NCBI GenBank assembly: GCA_008933615.1 | Contig: WBUR01000017.1 | Coordinates: 1 to 64,000 of the forward strand | From: a bacterium | GTDB taxonomy: Bacteria > CLD3 > SB21 | DNA length: 64,000 nucleotides | Reading direction: 5' to 3' | Part shown: in pieces, positions 1-8,855 of the stretch | Numbering within the stretch: the first letter of the stretch is position 1 | Layout: each line of letters begins with the position of its first letter | The notes under the pieces: generated by a model | Seen by the model: only the letters and a program-made list of their open reading frames with translations | The model's database searches: none | What the model was told of the DNA's origin: nothing | Made by a program: the position numbers and the translations under genes

Positions 1-126
1 TCCTCCACCTGAGCCGCCGCCGCTTTGTGTAGTGTCAGTGTTTTTTGGTTCGGGAGACTCTTCAATCGGGCTGCATGAAAACAACCCAATGCAAAGTGCC
101 AATGCAAAAATTAATATGTTTTTCAT
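1..126 (-). CDS. Lipoprotein, N-terminal part only
   Basis: Reading leftwards from an ATG at 126, 42 codons run open to the window edge, so the gene continues outside. The start encodes a signal peptide (MKNILIFALALCIGLFSC) with a lipobox ending in Cys18, followed by an acidic stretch and a Gly/Ser-rich linker (SGGGSGGG). This is the usual look of an exported Bacteroidota lipoprotein with a flexible tether. The functional domain is not in the window and no function can be given. Confidence 0.7.
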   Translation of the reverse strand, partial: MKNILIFALALCIGLFSCSPIEESPEPKNTDTTQSGGGSGGG

Positions 127-272
127 AATTAGTATGGTTACAAGATTAGTTTTTTATCATACTAAACACAAGACGTTTTATACCAAAAGTACGTTGCTTT
201 TTTGTAAACACTTCTTTGCAGGTTATGGCATATCATTTGATAAAAGGTGTAGATACTGCAAAGGTCAAAGCA

Positions 273-280
273 TATCTTTG
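273..280 (+). promoter_or_regulatory. Putative -7 box (TATCTTTG) of pruA
   Basis: TATCTTTG matches the Bacteroidetes sigma consensus TAnnTTTG and lies about 55 bases before the pruA start. No good TTTG-type -33 box is seen at the expected spacing, so this is a suggestion only. Confidence 0.35.
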
Positions 281-334
281 CACCGCTTTTATTTTTTAAT
301 CCACTAACAAATAACTGATAACAGACACACCTAT

Positions 335-1963
335 ATGAACGGATTTTTTAAAGTTCCCGTAGCCGTAAACGAACCTGTACTTAACTACGCCCCCGGCAGC
401 AAAGAAAAAGCCCAACTGAAAAAAGCGTTGGCTGATGCCCGTGCCACACAAGAGGATATACCTATGTATATAGGCGGTAAGGAAGTACGCAGTGGTAATA
501 CCAAAGAATTGCGTCCGCCACACGACACCAAACATTTGTTGGGTGTGTTTCACGAAGGCGATAAAAACCACGTGCAACAGGCGATTGACGCAGCGTTGGC
601 AGCCCGTACCGCTTGGGCGGATATGCCTTGGGAACAACGTGCCGCTATATTTTTAAAAGCAGCTGACTTAATTGCAGGCCCATACCGTGCTAAGTTAAAT
701 GCAGCTACCATGCTTGGCCAAAGCAAAAATGCTTATCAGGCTGAGATTGATTCTGCGTGTGAGATTATCGACTTTTTGCGTTTCAACGTTCAGTTTATGA
801 CTGAAATATATACCGACCAACCTATTTCTTCACGCGGTATATGGAACCGTTTGGAATACAGGCCGCTGGAAGGTTTTGTGTTTGCACTTACACCGTTCAA
901 CTTTACTGCCATTGCAGGTAACTTGCCTACCAGTGCAGCCATGATGGGCAACGTGGTAGTATGGAAACCCAGCAACACGCAGATATACAGTGCTAATGTG
1001 TTGATGGAGATTTTCCGCGAGGCGGGTGTACCTGCCGGTGTTATTAACCTTGTATATGTTGATGGCCCAAGCATGGGAGAGGTAGTATTTAACCACCCCG
1101 ATTTTGCAGGTATACACTTTACAGGCTCAACCGGAGTTTTCCAAAACATTTGGAAAACCATCGGTACTAATATCAGTAAATACAAAACTTACCCTCGTAT
1201 TGTTGGTGAAACAGGCGGTAAGGATTTTGTAATGGTACACGAAAGTGCTACCCCCGATGTGGTGATTACTGCGTTGGTTCGCGGTGCTTTTGAATACCAA
1301 GGACAGAAATGTTCAGCAGCTTCGCGTGCTTACATTCCTGATACGTTGTGGGCAAAGATTAAAGACAAGTTTGCAGCTACTGTAAACAGCTTGAAAGTAG
1401 GTCCTGTTGAAGATTTCCGCAATTTTGTAAATGCGGTGATTGATGAAAAGGCGTTTGATAAAATTGCCAGCTATATTGATGCTGCTAAAAACGATCCTTC
1501 GGTTGAAGTGATTGCAGGCGGTACGTACGACAAAACCAACGGGTATTTTATCAATCCTACGGTATTATTGGCTAAAGACCCGATGTATGTTACCATGTGT
1601 GAGGAGATTTTTGGCCCTGTACTAACTATTTATGTGTACGAAGCTGCCAAATACGAAGAAACTCTTGAGTTGGTTAATAAAACCTCTCCCTACGCATTAA
1701 CAGGTGCTATCTTGGGTCAAGACCGTTATGCATTGACTGTCGCTACTGAAAAATTGCGCGACAGTGCAGGTAACTTCTACATTAACGATAAGCCTACCGG
1801 TGCTGTAGTTGGTCAACAACCGTTTGGTGGCGCAAGGGCATCAGGTACCAATGATAAAGCAGGTGCTAAAGTGAACTTACTACGCTGGACCAGCCAACGC
1901 AGTATTAAAGAAACATTTGTACCCCCAACCGATTACACTTACGACTTTTTAGGAGAAGAATAA
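335..1963 (+). CDS. pruA: L-glutamate gamma-semialdehyde dehydrogenase
   Basis: This 542-residue protein is a stand-alone delta-1-pyrroline-5-carboxylate dehydrogenase. It oxidises glutamate semialdehyde to glutamate with NAD+ in the second step of proline breakdown, in the cytoplasm. The aldehyde dehydrogenase fold is clear: FTGSTGVF in the cofactor region near residue 265, GETGGKDF near 290, the catalytic cysteine in GQKCSAASR at about residue 326, and a C-terminal EEIFGPVLTIYVY region. The length fits single-domain PruA proteins. No proline dehydrogenase gene adjoins it in the window. A terminator follows directly. Confidence 0.95.
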   Translation: MNGFFKVPVAVNEPVLNYAPGSKEKAQLKKALADARATQEDIPMYIGGKEVRSGNTKELRPPHDTKHLLGVFHEGDKNHVQQAIDAALAARTAWADMPWEQRAAIFLKAADLIAGPYRAKLNAATMLGQSKNAYQAEIDSACEIIDFLRFNVQFMTEIYTDQPISSRGIWNRLEYRPLEGFVFALTPFNFTAIAGNLPTSAAMMGNVVVWKPSNTQIYSANVLMEIFREAGVPAGVINLVYVDGPSMGEVVFNHPDFAGIHFTGSTGVFQNIWKTIGTNISKYKTYPRIVGETGGKDFVMVHESATPDVVITALVRGAFEYQGQKCSAASRAYIPDTLWAKIKDKFAATVNSLKVGPVEDFRNFVNAVIDEKAFDKIASYIDAAKNDPSVEVIAGGTYDKTNGYFINPTVLLAKDPMYVTMCEEIFGPVLTIYVYEAAKYEETLELVNKTSPYALTGAILGQDRYALTVATEKLRDSAGNFYINDKPTGAVVGQQPFGGARASGTNDKAGAKVNLLRWTSQRSIKETFVPPTDYTYDFLGEE

Positions 1964-1987
1964 TATTCCCTCGGTTTAAGAATATAG

Positions 1988-2019
1988 AAGCCCTTGCACA
2001 TTTTGTGTAAGGGCTTTTT
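1988..2019 (+). terminator. Rho-independent terminator after pruA
   Basis: An inverted repeat (aagcccttgcaca / tgtgtaagggctt, one mismatch) around a short T-rich loop is followed by a T run, 25 bases after the pruA stop. It is placed to end pruA transcription. Confidence 0.75.
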
Positions 2020-2039
2020 GTTTCCTGTGCCTGCCCAAG

Positions 2040-2392
2040 GGGCGAGGTGGCAATAACCAAATTCTAAATTCTAAAAACTAAGTACTAAAGAAAACACACC
2101 TCCCTGTCATTGCGAGGTCTCTCGGCGCAATACCAAAGGATGGGGAACAGATTGCTTCAAAACCCAAAAGCGGTTTTTTTGCAAAGACTATATTCGGACG
2201 TTTTTCAATGGCATTGTGCGGCTGTTTCCCTCCTTGGTTATGGCTTGTGGGTAGGCAAGGAGGGACTAAGGGAGGTGTTGAAACGGATTGCTTTGTCAGC
2301 CGAAGACGGCTTCCGCGCAATGACGACAGACGGGCGTATGTGCGGCGGATACACTGAGCTTGTCGAAGGCCAGCCTTCTGCTGGCTCAAGAT
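2040..2392. repeat. Intergenic region of dispersed-repeat fragments
   Basis: This gene-free stretch contains tgtcattgcgagg near 2106 and its approximate inverse (cgcaatgacgaca) near 2317. At 2223-2265 a block running from tgtttccctcctt to gcaaggaggga recurs, inverted and diverged, at about 14699-14742. No convincing coding sequence was seen. It looks like an accumulation of palindromic intergenic repeats. Confidence 0.5.
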
Positions 2393-3121
2393 TTAATTTC
2401 TTACAAACAACCAGCTAACTCCTTTGTAGAGCCAAATAAAGGGATAACTTAAGATACCGGGCTTCACTTTTTTATTAAGTGATACGGATATAGTGCTGTA
2501 TTGAATGCTGTTATCCATCCGAAGCAACCTCCCTTTAAGAAATTCAATTTCACCATTTATTCGTTCCAGTTCTTTCTCAACACGCAACATTTCTTCAATA
2601 GTTTGTGCTTTGTTAAGCAAATCAAGATACCTAAGACGGGTTTTATTAAGGTTGTCCAATCGTGTAGCTGCATCATAGTATGTTTCGGTAACATCATCCG
2701 CAGTAATGTTTTTGTAGGTTACTTTTCCTTGTGTTTCAATAGCAGTAATAATAGCATTCATACCATTGTTGGGCACTTTTAGTATTAAAAAGGTATTACT
2801 GCCTCTTTGCACATATCCGTTGTTGCTTTTTACCAATTGAATAATGTTCTTGGCAACTGAGTCAGGGTTTTTGACTGTTAAGTCCATTTCAGCAGTGTAC
2901 ACTATCTTTTGTGTATCAACCACCGGGGCTGGTGATTCGTTTTCAAACAACCTGCCATCGGCATATTGGTTAAAATTTTCAGTTATTCCGGTTGGGTCAC
3001 TTTGTGGCATTGCCCACCCGGTTGATTGAGCGGCGCTATTACGGCTGTGTTTGCTAGCTGTACAGCTGGATAAAAATGCAGTAATGGCAACACAAAAAAA
3101 TACCCCGTATAGTGTTTTCAT
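2393..3121 (-). CDS. DUF4349 domain lipoprotein
   Basis: A 242-residue exported lipoprotein. Its signal peptide ends in FLSSC (Cys20). The rest fits DUF4349: a strand-rich section (IVYTAEMDLTVKNPDSVAKN), a segment with VQRGSNTFLILKVP, a long helical coiled-coil part (RLRYLDLLNKAQTIEEML then VEKELERINGEIEFLKGRL) and a membrane-proximal end (FIWLYKGVSWLFV). Related proteins sit in the cell envelope, but their role is not established. It is a single gene, tail to tail with the repeat-rich region after pruA. Confidence 0.75.
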   Translation of the reverse strand: MKTLYGVFFCVAITAFLSSCTASKHSRNSAAQSTGWAMPQSDPTGITENFNQYADGRLFENESPAPVVDTQKIVYTAEMDLTVKNPDSVAKNIIQLVKSNNGYVQRGSNTFLILKVPNNGMNAIITAIETQGKVTYKNITADDVTETYYDAATRLDNLNKTRLRYLDLLNKAQTIEEMLRVEKELERINGEIEFLKGRLLRMDNSIQYSTISVSLNKKVKPGILSYPFIWLYKGVSWLFVRN

Positions 3122-3205
3122 ATAAAGAAATAGTTGTTGCCACTAATGGGGAAAGTTATCCGTAAAACGTTGCAAGGGTAGCCAAACTGTTGGGGCAAAA
3201 ACTAC

Positions 3206-3238
3206 AAAAGCGTGACGGATCAATTTCGCCACGCTTTT
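3206..3238 (-). terminator. Terminator-like hairpin after the protease gene
   Basis: The repeat aaaagcgtg / cacgctttt brackets a 15-base loop 24 bases beyond the protease stop. On the minus strand it is followed by T-rich sequence, as expected for a terminator of the leftward gene. Confidence 0.5.
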
Positions 3239-3261
3239 GCAATAAAGTATACGGGTAGCTG

Positions 3262-4329
3262 TTAAAACACCACTTTGGTGTGTTGTAGTACATAATTACC
3301 CGTAGGGTTGATAAACGTTAGTATTTTAATACCCTCGGCCAATGTTCCGGTTTCAATTTCATAGCGGCCTTCGTCCAAATTGGTTAATTGTTTTTCAACC
3401 AATAGCCTGCCTGATATATCGTGCAGTTGCACAGTAAGTTTATCATAGGCAGTGGGAGTTTCAAAAGCCAGCGTGCCTTGTGCCGCAATTACTTTAATAG
3501 GATAGGGGTTAAAAATATCCTGCACAGCACTTGCTGCCGATTGTGCATTGATGGTGGAGTCAATCCACTTACTAAGTGCGATTACGCTAACATAACGTCC
3601 CGGACCTTCTTCAGTAGTAACCAGCCCTGAACCGCCACTTACAATGCCCACTTGCACCCACTCGCCGTTGCGTTTTGCTACTAACGGGCCGCCACTATCA
3701 CCCGATGCTGCTCCCGCCTGTTTATCCGGGCTTGTATAGCCCGCACACAGGTAACCCAAATGGTTAAACTCATAAGTGCTTTGGCAGGTGGTTTGGTTTA
3801 TTATTTTTATAGAAGCTTTTTGCAAGGTATCAGGTGTGCTAAAATCATCATCGTTTAATATGCCCCAGCCCATGGCTGTTACAGGCTGTCCTTCGTTAAT
3901 CAGTGCTGCATCATTGGCAGTTGCGGTTAAGCAAGGAGTATACGTTGAATGACTCTTTAAACGCATCAGCGAAATATCTACACCTGAATTCATATCACCC
4001 ATTAAGTCGTATCCGGGAAAAACAATGATGGTGTCAATATTAATGGTTTGCGAGCCAGTTTGCGGGTTTGCGCTGCTTAAACCGTTTATTATTGCTCTTG
4101 AAGGTTTAGGGACAATATTTTCGAAACCCAAGCCGCAATGTCCGGCACTCAATACCCAATTTGACCGAATTAGCGACCCGCCGCAAATATGTTCCCCATC
4201 GGCAGCTACTAACTCTACCATCCACGGGAATTCGTTTTTCTGGCTGGGAGTACCCCCAACAATAGGTTGTGCATGCAGCGCATTAAGGCACAAGGTAAAC
4301 AGCAATGTAGCAGTAAAATATAGTTTCAT
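3262..4329 (-). CDS. Secreted trypsin-like serine protease, T9SS-type tail
   Basis: This S1-family protease is exported. The start at 4329 is preferred because it gives a clean signal peptide (MKLYFTATLLFTLCLNALHA) followed directly by the IVGG activation sequence. The catalytic triad is visible: His in LSAGHC, Asp in GVDISLMRL and Ser in GDSGGPLV. After the protease domain a C-terminal segment of about 80 residues (FNPYPIKVI, then LHDISGRLLVEKQL, ending LQHTKVVF) resembles a T9SS type A sorting domain. The protein is therefore probably secreted through the outer membrane and attached or released at the surface. An upstream in-frame extension exists but would bury the signal peptide. Confidence 0.88.
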   Translation of the reverse strand: MKLYFTATLLFTLCLNALHAQPIVGGTPSQKNEFPWMVELVAADGEHICGGSLIRSNWVLSAGHCGLGFENIVPKPSRAIINGLSSANPQTGSQTINIDTIIVFPGYDLMGDMNSGVDISLMRLKSHSTYTPCLTATANDAALINEGQPVTAMGWGILNDDDFSTPDTLQKASIKIINQTTCQSTYEFNHLGYLCAGYTSPDKQAGAASGDSGGPLVAKRNGEWVQVGIVSGGSGLVTTEEGPGRYVSVIALSKWIDSTINAQSAASAVQDIFNPYPIKVIAAQGTLAFETPTAYDKLTVQLHDISGRLLVEKQLTNLDEGRYEIETGTLAEGIKILTFINPTGNYVLQHTKVVF

Positions 4330-4399
4330 AGTGTTGTACTTGGATATTAGACCCCATAATAACGTAAACTGTTCCATGAGGTTGTAACTCAAATATATT

Positions 4400-4927
4400 T
4401 TATTCTTTTTTAGGGCTGAAATAAAACATAGCTACTCCGCTATCGTACACCTTATGTTGGGTGATGTTTAAGTTCACTTGCTTTTTAATGTCGGGGAAAA
4501 GCTCAATCCCTTCTCCGAGTAATACGGGGATGTACGCTATTATGTATTCATCAATTAATCCTGCATCGTGCAGCAAAGTGTTTATTTGTCCACCACCCAA
4601 AAGCCAGATATCACCCCCGTCTTGCTCCTTAAGTTTTCTTACAAAATCGGCAGGATTTTCTGTAACGCGTTCAGCTATCTCCAATAAGGGTTTGGTTGCG
4701 CTACGGGTAAACACAAACGATTTTTTTCCGTCATACGGCCATTTGCCGTCAAAACTCAGGCAAACTTCATACGTTGCATACCCCATCACAATGGTATCAA
4801 TGCTATTGTAAAAGGGTTCGTAGCCGTAATCCTCGGCAGTGGGGCTAGGTAACCAATCAATACCCCCGTCGGGACGGGCAATTTTTCCGTCAAAGCTGGC
4901 GGCAATGTAAAGTTTTACTTTTCTCAT
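4400..4927 (-). CDS. Dihydrofolate reductase family protein (RibD C-terminal-like)
   Basis: A 175-residue single-domain protein of the DHFR/RibD C-terminal reductase family, known for NADPH-dependent reduction of pteridine- or pyrimidine-like substrates. Family features: KLYIAASFDGKIARPDGGIDWL at the N-terminus (split here by the usual SLDG-like turn), DTIVMGYATYE around residue 45, DIWLLGGGQI around residue 105 for cofactor binding, and ELFPDI near the end. The substrate is unknown; many Bacteroidota carry such stand-alone copies. It is likely an independent gene, next to the protease gene on the same strand with 70 bases between. Confidence 0.85.
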   Translation of the reverse strand: MRKVKLYIAASFDGKIARPDGGIDWLPSPTAEDYGYEPFYNSIDTIVMGYATYEVCLSFDGKWPYDGKKSFVFTRSATKPLLEIAERVTENPADFVRKLKEQDGGDIWLLGGGQINTLLHDAGLIDEYIIAYIPVLLGEGIELFPDIKKQVNLNITQHKVYDSGVAMFYFSPKKE

Positions 4928-5131
4928 AGTTTTAAATGTGTCTGCAAAAATGCCTTGCGTCCCTTTTTAAAAATTGTACAGAATTTTCCTTTTTTGCAAT
5001 TTCAACCAAAAAACCCAACAAGCCGTGAAATCAACGTTTAAACATTGATGCGTTTCATTGGGTAATAAAAGTTTTGTAGAAGCCATGAAAATAGTGGTGC
5101 GGCTTTCTTAATAATTTTATAAATTGGGCAC

Positions 5132-7045
5132 ATGAACAATGCTTCGCACACCCTTCCGCAGATACAATCGTTTGAAGAATATACATCCGTTTACAAACAA
5201 AGTACAGAAAACCCCGAGGGCTTTTGGGGCGATATAGCAAAAAGCTTCCATTGGTACAAACCTTGGGAAACCACCCTTGCGTGGAATTTCAATCCTCCTA
5301 AAGTAGAGTGGTTTAAAAAGGGGACAACCAACTTGTGTTATAACGCACTCGACCGTCACCTTGAGACCCGCGGCAATCAAACGGCAATTATTTGGGAGCC
5401 TAATAATCCTGATGAAGCCGTTAGAACACTTACATACAATGAGTTGCATGCAGAGGTGTGCAAGTTTGCCAATGTACTGCTGGCGCAAGGTTTGCAAAAA
5501 GGGGATAGGGTTATTTTATATATGCCTATGGTACCCGAAGCGGGGATAGCCATGCTGGCTTGCACGCGCATTGGCGTGGTGCATTCTATTGTGTTTGCAG
5601 GTTTCTCTGCACAATCATTGGCCGATAGGATGAATGATAGCAGTGCAAAAGCGGTAATCACTGCCGATACATTTAAACGCGGAGATAAAACCGTAGCCTT
5701 AAAAGCGATTGTAGATGAAGCATTAAAAACATCGACCACGGTAATAAAAAGTATTGTTTATAAACGCACAGGAGACGCTATTGATTGGACAGCAGGGCGT
5801 GATGTGTGGTGGCACGATGAAATGGCAAAAGTAACGGCACAAAACACCCCCGCCGAAATGGATGCCGAAGACCCGTTGTTTATTCTTTATACCTCAGGCT
5901 CTACAGGAAAACCCAAAGGTATTTTGCATACCACGGCCGGTTATATGGTATACGTGGCCTATACATTTAAAAACGTATTTCAGTACAAAGAAGGAGATGT
6001 ATATTGGTGTACCGCTGATGTGGGTTGGATTACAGGGCACAGCTACCTTGTGTATGGTCCGTTGCTAAATGGTGCTACAACCGTATTTTTTGAAGGAGTT
6101 CCCACTTGGCCTTCACCCTCAAGGTTTTGGCAGGTAGTGGATAAACATCAAGTAACCATATTTTACACCGCCCCAACGGCTATACGTTCGTTAGAAACCG
6201 CAGGGTTAGGTCAGTTTGAAGGAACTAAACTCGACAGCCTTCGTGTGTTGGGCTCTGTAGGAGAGCCTATTAACGAAGAGGCTTGGCATTGGTACAGCGA
6301 AAACGTAGGTAAAAACCGTTGCCCCATTGTAGATACTTGGTGGCAAACCGAAACAGGCGGAATAATGATTAGCCCCTTGGCAGGTATTACCCCGCTAAGG
6401 CCGGCGTTTGCAACCTTGCCTATGCCGGGCATACAACCCGTGTTGCTTGACGAAAAAGGAAATGAAATTGAAGGCAATGGGGTAGAAGGGGTATTGTGTG
6501 TTAAATTTCCATGGCCGGGCATGGCTCGCACCGTGTATGGCGATGATGACCGCTATGCACAAACTTATTTCTCGGCCTATAAAGGCTATTATTTTACAGG
6601 GGACGGTTGCAAGCGCGACGAAGACGGGTATTACCGCATTACGGGTCGCGTTGACGATGTGATAAATGTATCAGGGCACCGCATAGGGACGGGTGAAGTA
6701 GAAAGTGCCATCGATGAACATGAGTTAGTGGTAGAAAGTGCTGTGGTTGCGTATCCACACGATATTAAAGGACAAGGCATTTACGCGTATGTAATCTGCC
6801 ACCATACACCGCAAGACGTTGACAAACTAAGGTCTGAAATAAAAGAAATTGTATCGCGCATTATTGGTGCATTTGCCAAACCTGATAAAATACAAGTAGT
6901 TACAGGACTACCCAAAACCCGCAGCGGAAAAATTATGCGCCGCATTTTGCGCAAAGTAGCCGAGGGCGATACGTCTAATCTTGGAGACACTTCAACCCTG
7001 TTAGACCCCTCTGTGGTGGATAGTATTAAGGCAGGAGCCTTATAA
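5132..7045 (+). CDS. acs: Acetyl-CoA synthetase (acetate-CoA ligase)
   Basis: A 637-residue AMP-forming acyl-CoA synthetase, the usual length for Acs. It activates acetate to acetyl-CoA through acetyl-AMP in the cytoplasm. The P-loop-like motif YTSGSTGKPKG begins near residue 253. Acs-type elements follow: WCTADVGWITGHSY, the TWWQTETGG motif, YYFTGDG, and the hinge DDVINVSGHR. The conserved C-terminal lysine that can be acetylated lies in PKTRSGKIMRR near residue 600. The gene is apparently monocistronic, with a barrel-protein gene 33 bases after its stop. A related short-chain acyl-CoA ligase cannot be excluded. Confidence 0.92.
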   Translation: MNNASHTLPQIQSFEEYTSVYKQSTENPEGFWGDIAKSFHWYKPWETTLAWNFNPPKVEWFKKGTTNLCYNALDRHLETRGNQTAIIWEPNNPDEAVRTLTYNELHAEVCKFANVLLAQGLQKGDRVILYMPMVPEAGIAMLACTRIGVVHSIVFAGFSAQSLADRMNDSSAKAVITADTFKRGDKTVALKAIVDEALKTSTTVIKSIVYKRTGDAIDWTAGRDVWWHDEMAKVTAQNTPAEMDAEDPLFILYTSGSTGKPKGILHTTAGYMVYVAYTFKNVFQYKEGDVYWCTADVGWITGHSYLVYGPLLNGATTVFFEGVPTWPSPSRFWQVVDKHQVTIFYTAPTAIRSLETAGLGQFEGTKLDSLRVLGSVGEPINEEAWHWYSENVGKNRCPIVDTWWQTETGGIMISPLAGITPLRPAFATLPMPGIQPVLLDEKGNEIEGNGVEGVLCVKFPWPGMARTVYGDDDRYAQTYFSAYKGYYFTGDGCKRDEDGYYRITGRVDDVINVSGHRIGTGEVESAIDEHELVVESAVVAYPHDIKGQGIYAYVICHHTPQDVDKLRSEIKEIVSRIIGAFAKPDKIQVVTGLPKTRSGKIMRRILRKVAEGDTSNLGDTSTLLDPSVVDSIKAGAL

Positions 7046-7053
7046 TTAAGCTA

Positions 7054-7061
7054 TATTTTTG
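7054..7061 (+). promoter_or_regulatory. Putative -7 box (TATTTTTG) before the barrel gene
   Basis: TATTTTTG fits the Bacteroidetes TAnnTTTG consensus and lies 17 bases before the next start codon, giving a short leader. No convincing -33 box is seen. Confidence 0.3.
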
Positions 7062-7078
7062 CCGTTATTGTTTTTATA

Positions 7079-8713
7079 ATGAGAGTAACAGGCAGATATA
7101 TAGCAACTTTTGGGTTGGTTTTGTTGGGTGTGGCTGTAAAAGCACAGGATACTACTTTGTCTATCCGCGATGTAACGGTAATTTCTGATTATGTACCTTA
7201 TTTGGCCGATGCAGTAAAGGAAAAAACCGCTCCTGTGGCCGAGGCTCCCGATGCACCGTTGCCCAAACTTTCGTATTCAATTATCCCGATACAATTCCGT
7301 ACCGTTTCCCGCCTGGATATACCCAAAGCGTTGGAGATGGGAAAAAATACTCCGCCCAACCTTCGCAACAACCATATCAGGCTTGGGTTTGGTAATTATG
7401 CCTCGCCTTTGGCTGAGATTTACCTGCACAACAAACGCAGCGAATACAGTGCTTACGGGCTAACAATCAAGCACCTTTCTGCTAATGGACCCGATAAAGC
7501 CATATTTTCAGATAACAACGTTAGCTTGTTCGGTAAGCGTTTCTTTAAAACAGGTACTCTGTTCGGTGATTTTGATTATGTGCGTAACGGGCTACGTTTT
7601 TACGGATTCGACAGAACGTTTCCTTATACCCCTGGCGACGATAGTTTGAAACAGGTGTACAACACATTTGCGGCGAGTACAGGTTGGGAAAGCAAAGAGT
7701 GGGGCAAACGCAAAATGCAGTTTAAAGGTGCGGTAGCGTTTCATAATCTTACCGATAAGTGGGGCGCGCAAGAAAACGATGCTACAGTTACCACCTCTTT
7801 TAAAACCCTTATTAAAGAAGATGTGCTAAAGGTTAACCTTGCGTATAGCTATAGCTCTTACAGCGATAGCTTGGGCAGCCTTAACCGTAATTTTGTTCAC
7901 TTAAATCCACGTTATACTCCTAACGGAGATAAGCTAAAACTAACCTTGGGTGTAAATTCATCGGTGTATGTTGACACTGCAAAACCTAAGTTTTATTTAT
8001 TCCCTGTAGTGGATGCTGAATACGAGATTGAAAAAGGATTTTTCTCAGCCATTGCAGGGGTAAACGGCGGTTTGCAAAAAAATACTCTTCGTAGTTTTAT
8101 TACTGAAAATGCGTTTTTATCCAACCGTATTGCAATGGGTAATACCGTAAACCGTTTTGAAGGTTATTTGGGTATAAAAGGCAAGGCCAACGCTAGTTTT
8201 GGGTTTATAGGCCGCGTGTTTTATAACCAGTTTAACGATATGGCGGTATTTATTGCTGATAGCACGGTATTGCGCAGGTTTAAACCTTTGTATATTGATG
8301 CGCACGTTATCCGTTTTAACGCGGAATTGGCTTACCAATACAGCGAGAAGGTGCGTTTGAACCTGACCGCAAACGTTTATAACTATAAAGTACAAGACTC
8401 AAAACAAAAGGCATGGCAATTACCCACTGCCGAGGTGAAACTAAACACTACTTATAATATTGGTAATAAATTGTTGTTTAGTGCTGATGTGTTTTTAATG
8501 AACCAACGTCCCGCCACCAGTGAGTACACTACTTTACCTGCTACCAATCTGAAAGCGTTTGCCGATTTTAATTTCGGGATGGAATACCGCTACCGCAAAA
8601 CACTTTCGTTGTTTGTGAGATTGAATAATATTTCTTCGGTGCGTTACCAACGTTGGTACAATTACCCTACCTATAGTTTGAACGGTATAGGCGGTATCAC
8701 GTTTAGCTTGTAA
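7079..8713 (+). CDS. Outer-membrane TonB-receptor-like beta-barrel protein
   Basis: A 544-residue exported protein with a signal peptide (cleavage likely after GVAVKAQ). A short soluble region follows (to about residue 85), with SYSIIPIQF. From about residue 95 to the end it is made of amphipathic beta strands rich in aromatic residues with short turns, ending in a Phe-containing strand (NGIGGITFSL), typical of an outer-membrane barrel. It resembles the TonB-dependent-receptor-like barrels common in Bacteroidota, but no plug domain or TonB box is evident, so transport is not shown. It lies 33 bases after acs and may be co-transcribed with it. Confidence 0.7.
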   Translation: MRVTGRYIATFGLVLLGVAVKAQDTTLSIRDVTVISDYVPYLADAVKEKTAPVAEAPDAPLPKLSYSIIPIQFRTVSRLDIPKALEMGKNTPPNLRNNHIRLGFGNYASPLAEIYLHNKRSEYSAYGLTIKHLSANGPDKAIFSDNNVSLFGKRFFKTGTLFGDFDYVRNGLRFYGFDRTFPYTPGDDSLKQVYNTFAASTGWESKEWGKRKMQFKGAVAFHNLTDKWGAQENDATVTTSFKTLIKEDVLKVNLAYSYSSYSDSLGSLNRNFVHLNPRYTPNGDKLKLTLGVNSSVYVDTAKPKFYLFPVVDAEYEIEKGFFSAIAGVNGGLQKNTLRSFITENAFLSNRIAMGNTVNRFEGYLGIKGKANASFGFIGRVFYNQFNDMAVFIADSTVLRRFKPLYIDAHVIRFNAELAYQYSEKVRLNLTANVYNYKVQDSKQKAWQLPTAEVKLNTTYNIGNKLLFSADVFLMNQRPATSEYTTLPATNLKAFADFNFGMEYRYRKTLSLFVRLNNISSVRYQRWYNYPTYSLNGIGGITFSL

Positions 8714-8724
8714 AAGTATCACGG

Positions 8725-8790
8725 CGACAGGTATTAAAACCTGTCGTTTTCAAGTATAGCATTCCGAAAGGTTTTAAACCTTTCGGAATG
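8725..8790. repeat. Two adjacent hairpins (cgacaggt..., cattccgaaagg...)
   Basis: Two perfect inverted repeats stand side by side: cgacaggt/acctgtcg at 8725-8746, and cattccgaaaggt/acctttcggaatg with arms meeting at tttaa at 8760-8790. They lie between convergent genes and probably act as a bidirectional terminator. A similar hairpin with related sequence (ttccgaatgg / ccattcggaa) is at 18464-18499, so this may be a dispersed family. Confidence 0.6.
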
Positions 8791-8855
8791 TTTCGTTTAT
8801 AGAGCAACATATCTTATGTTGCTCTAATCCCTAATCACCAACCACTAATCTCCAA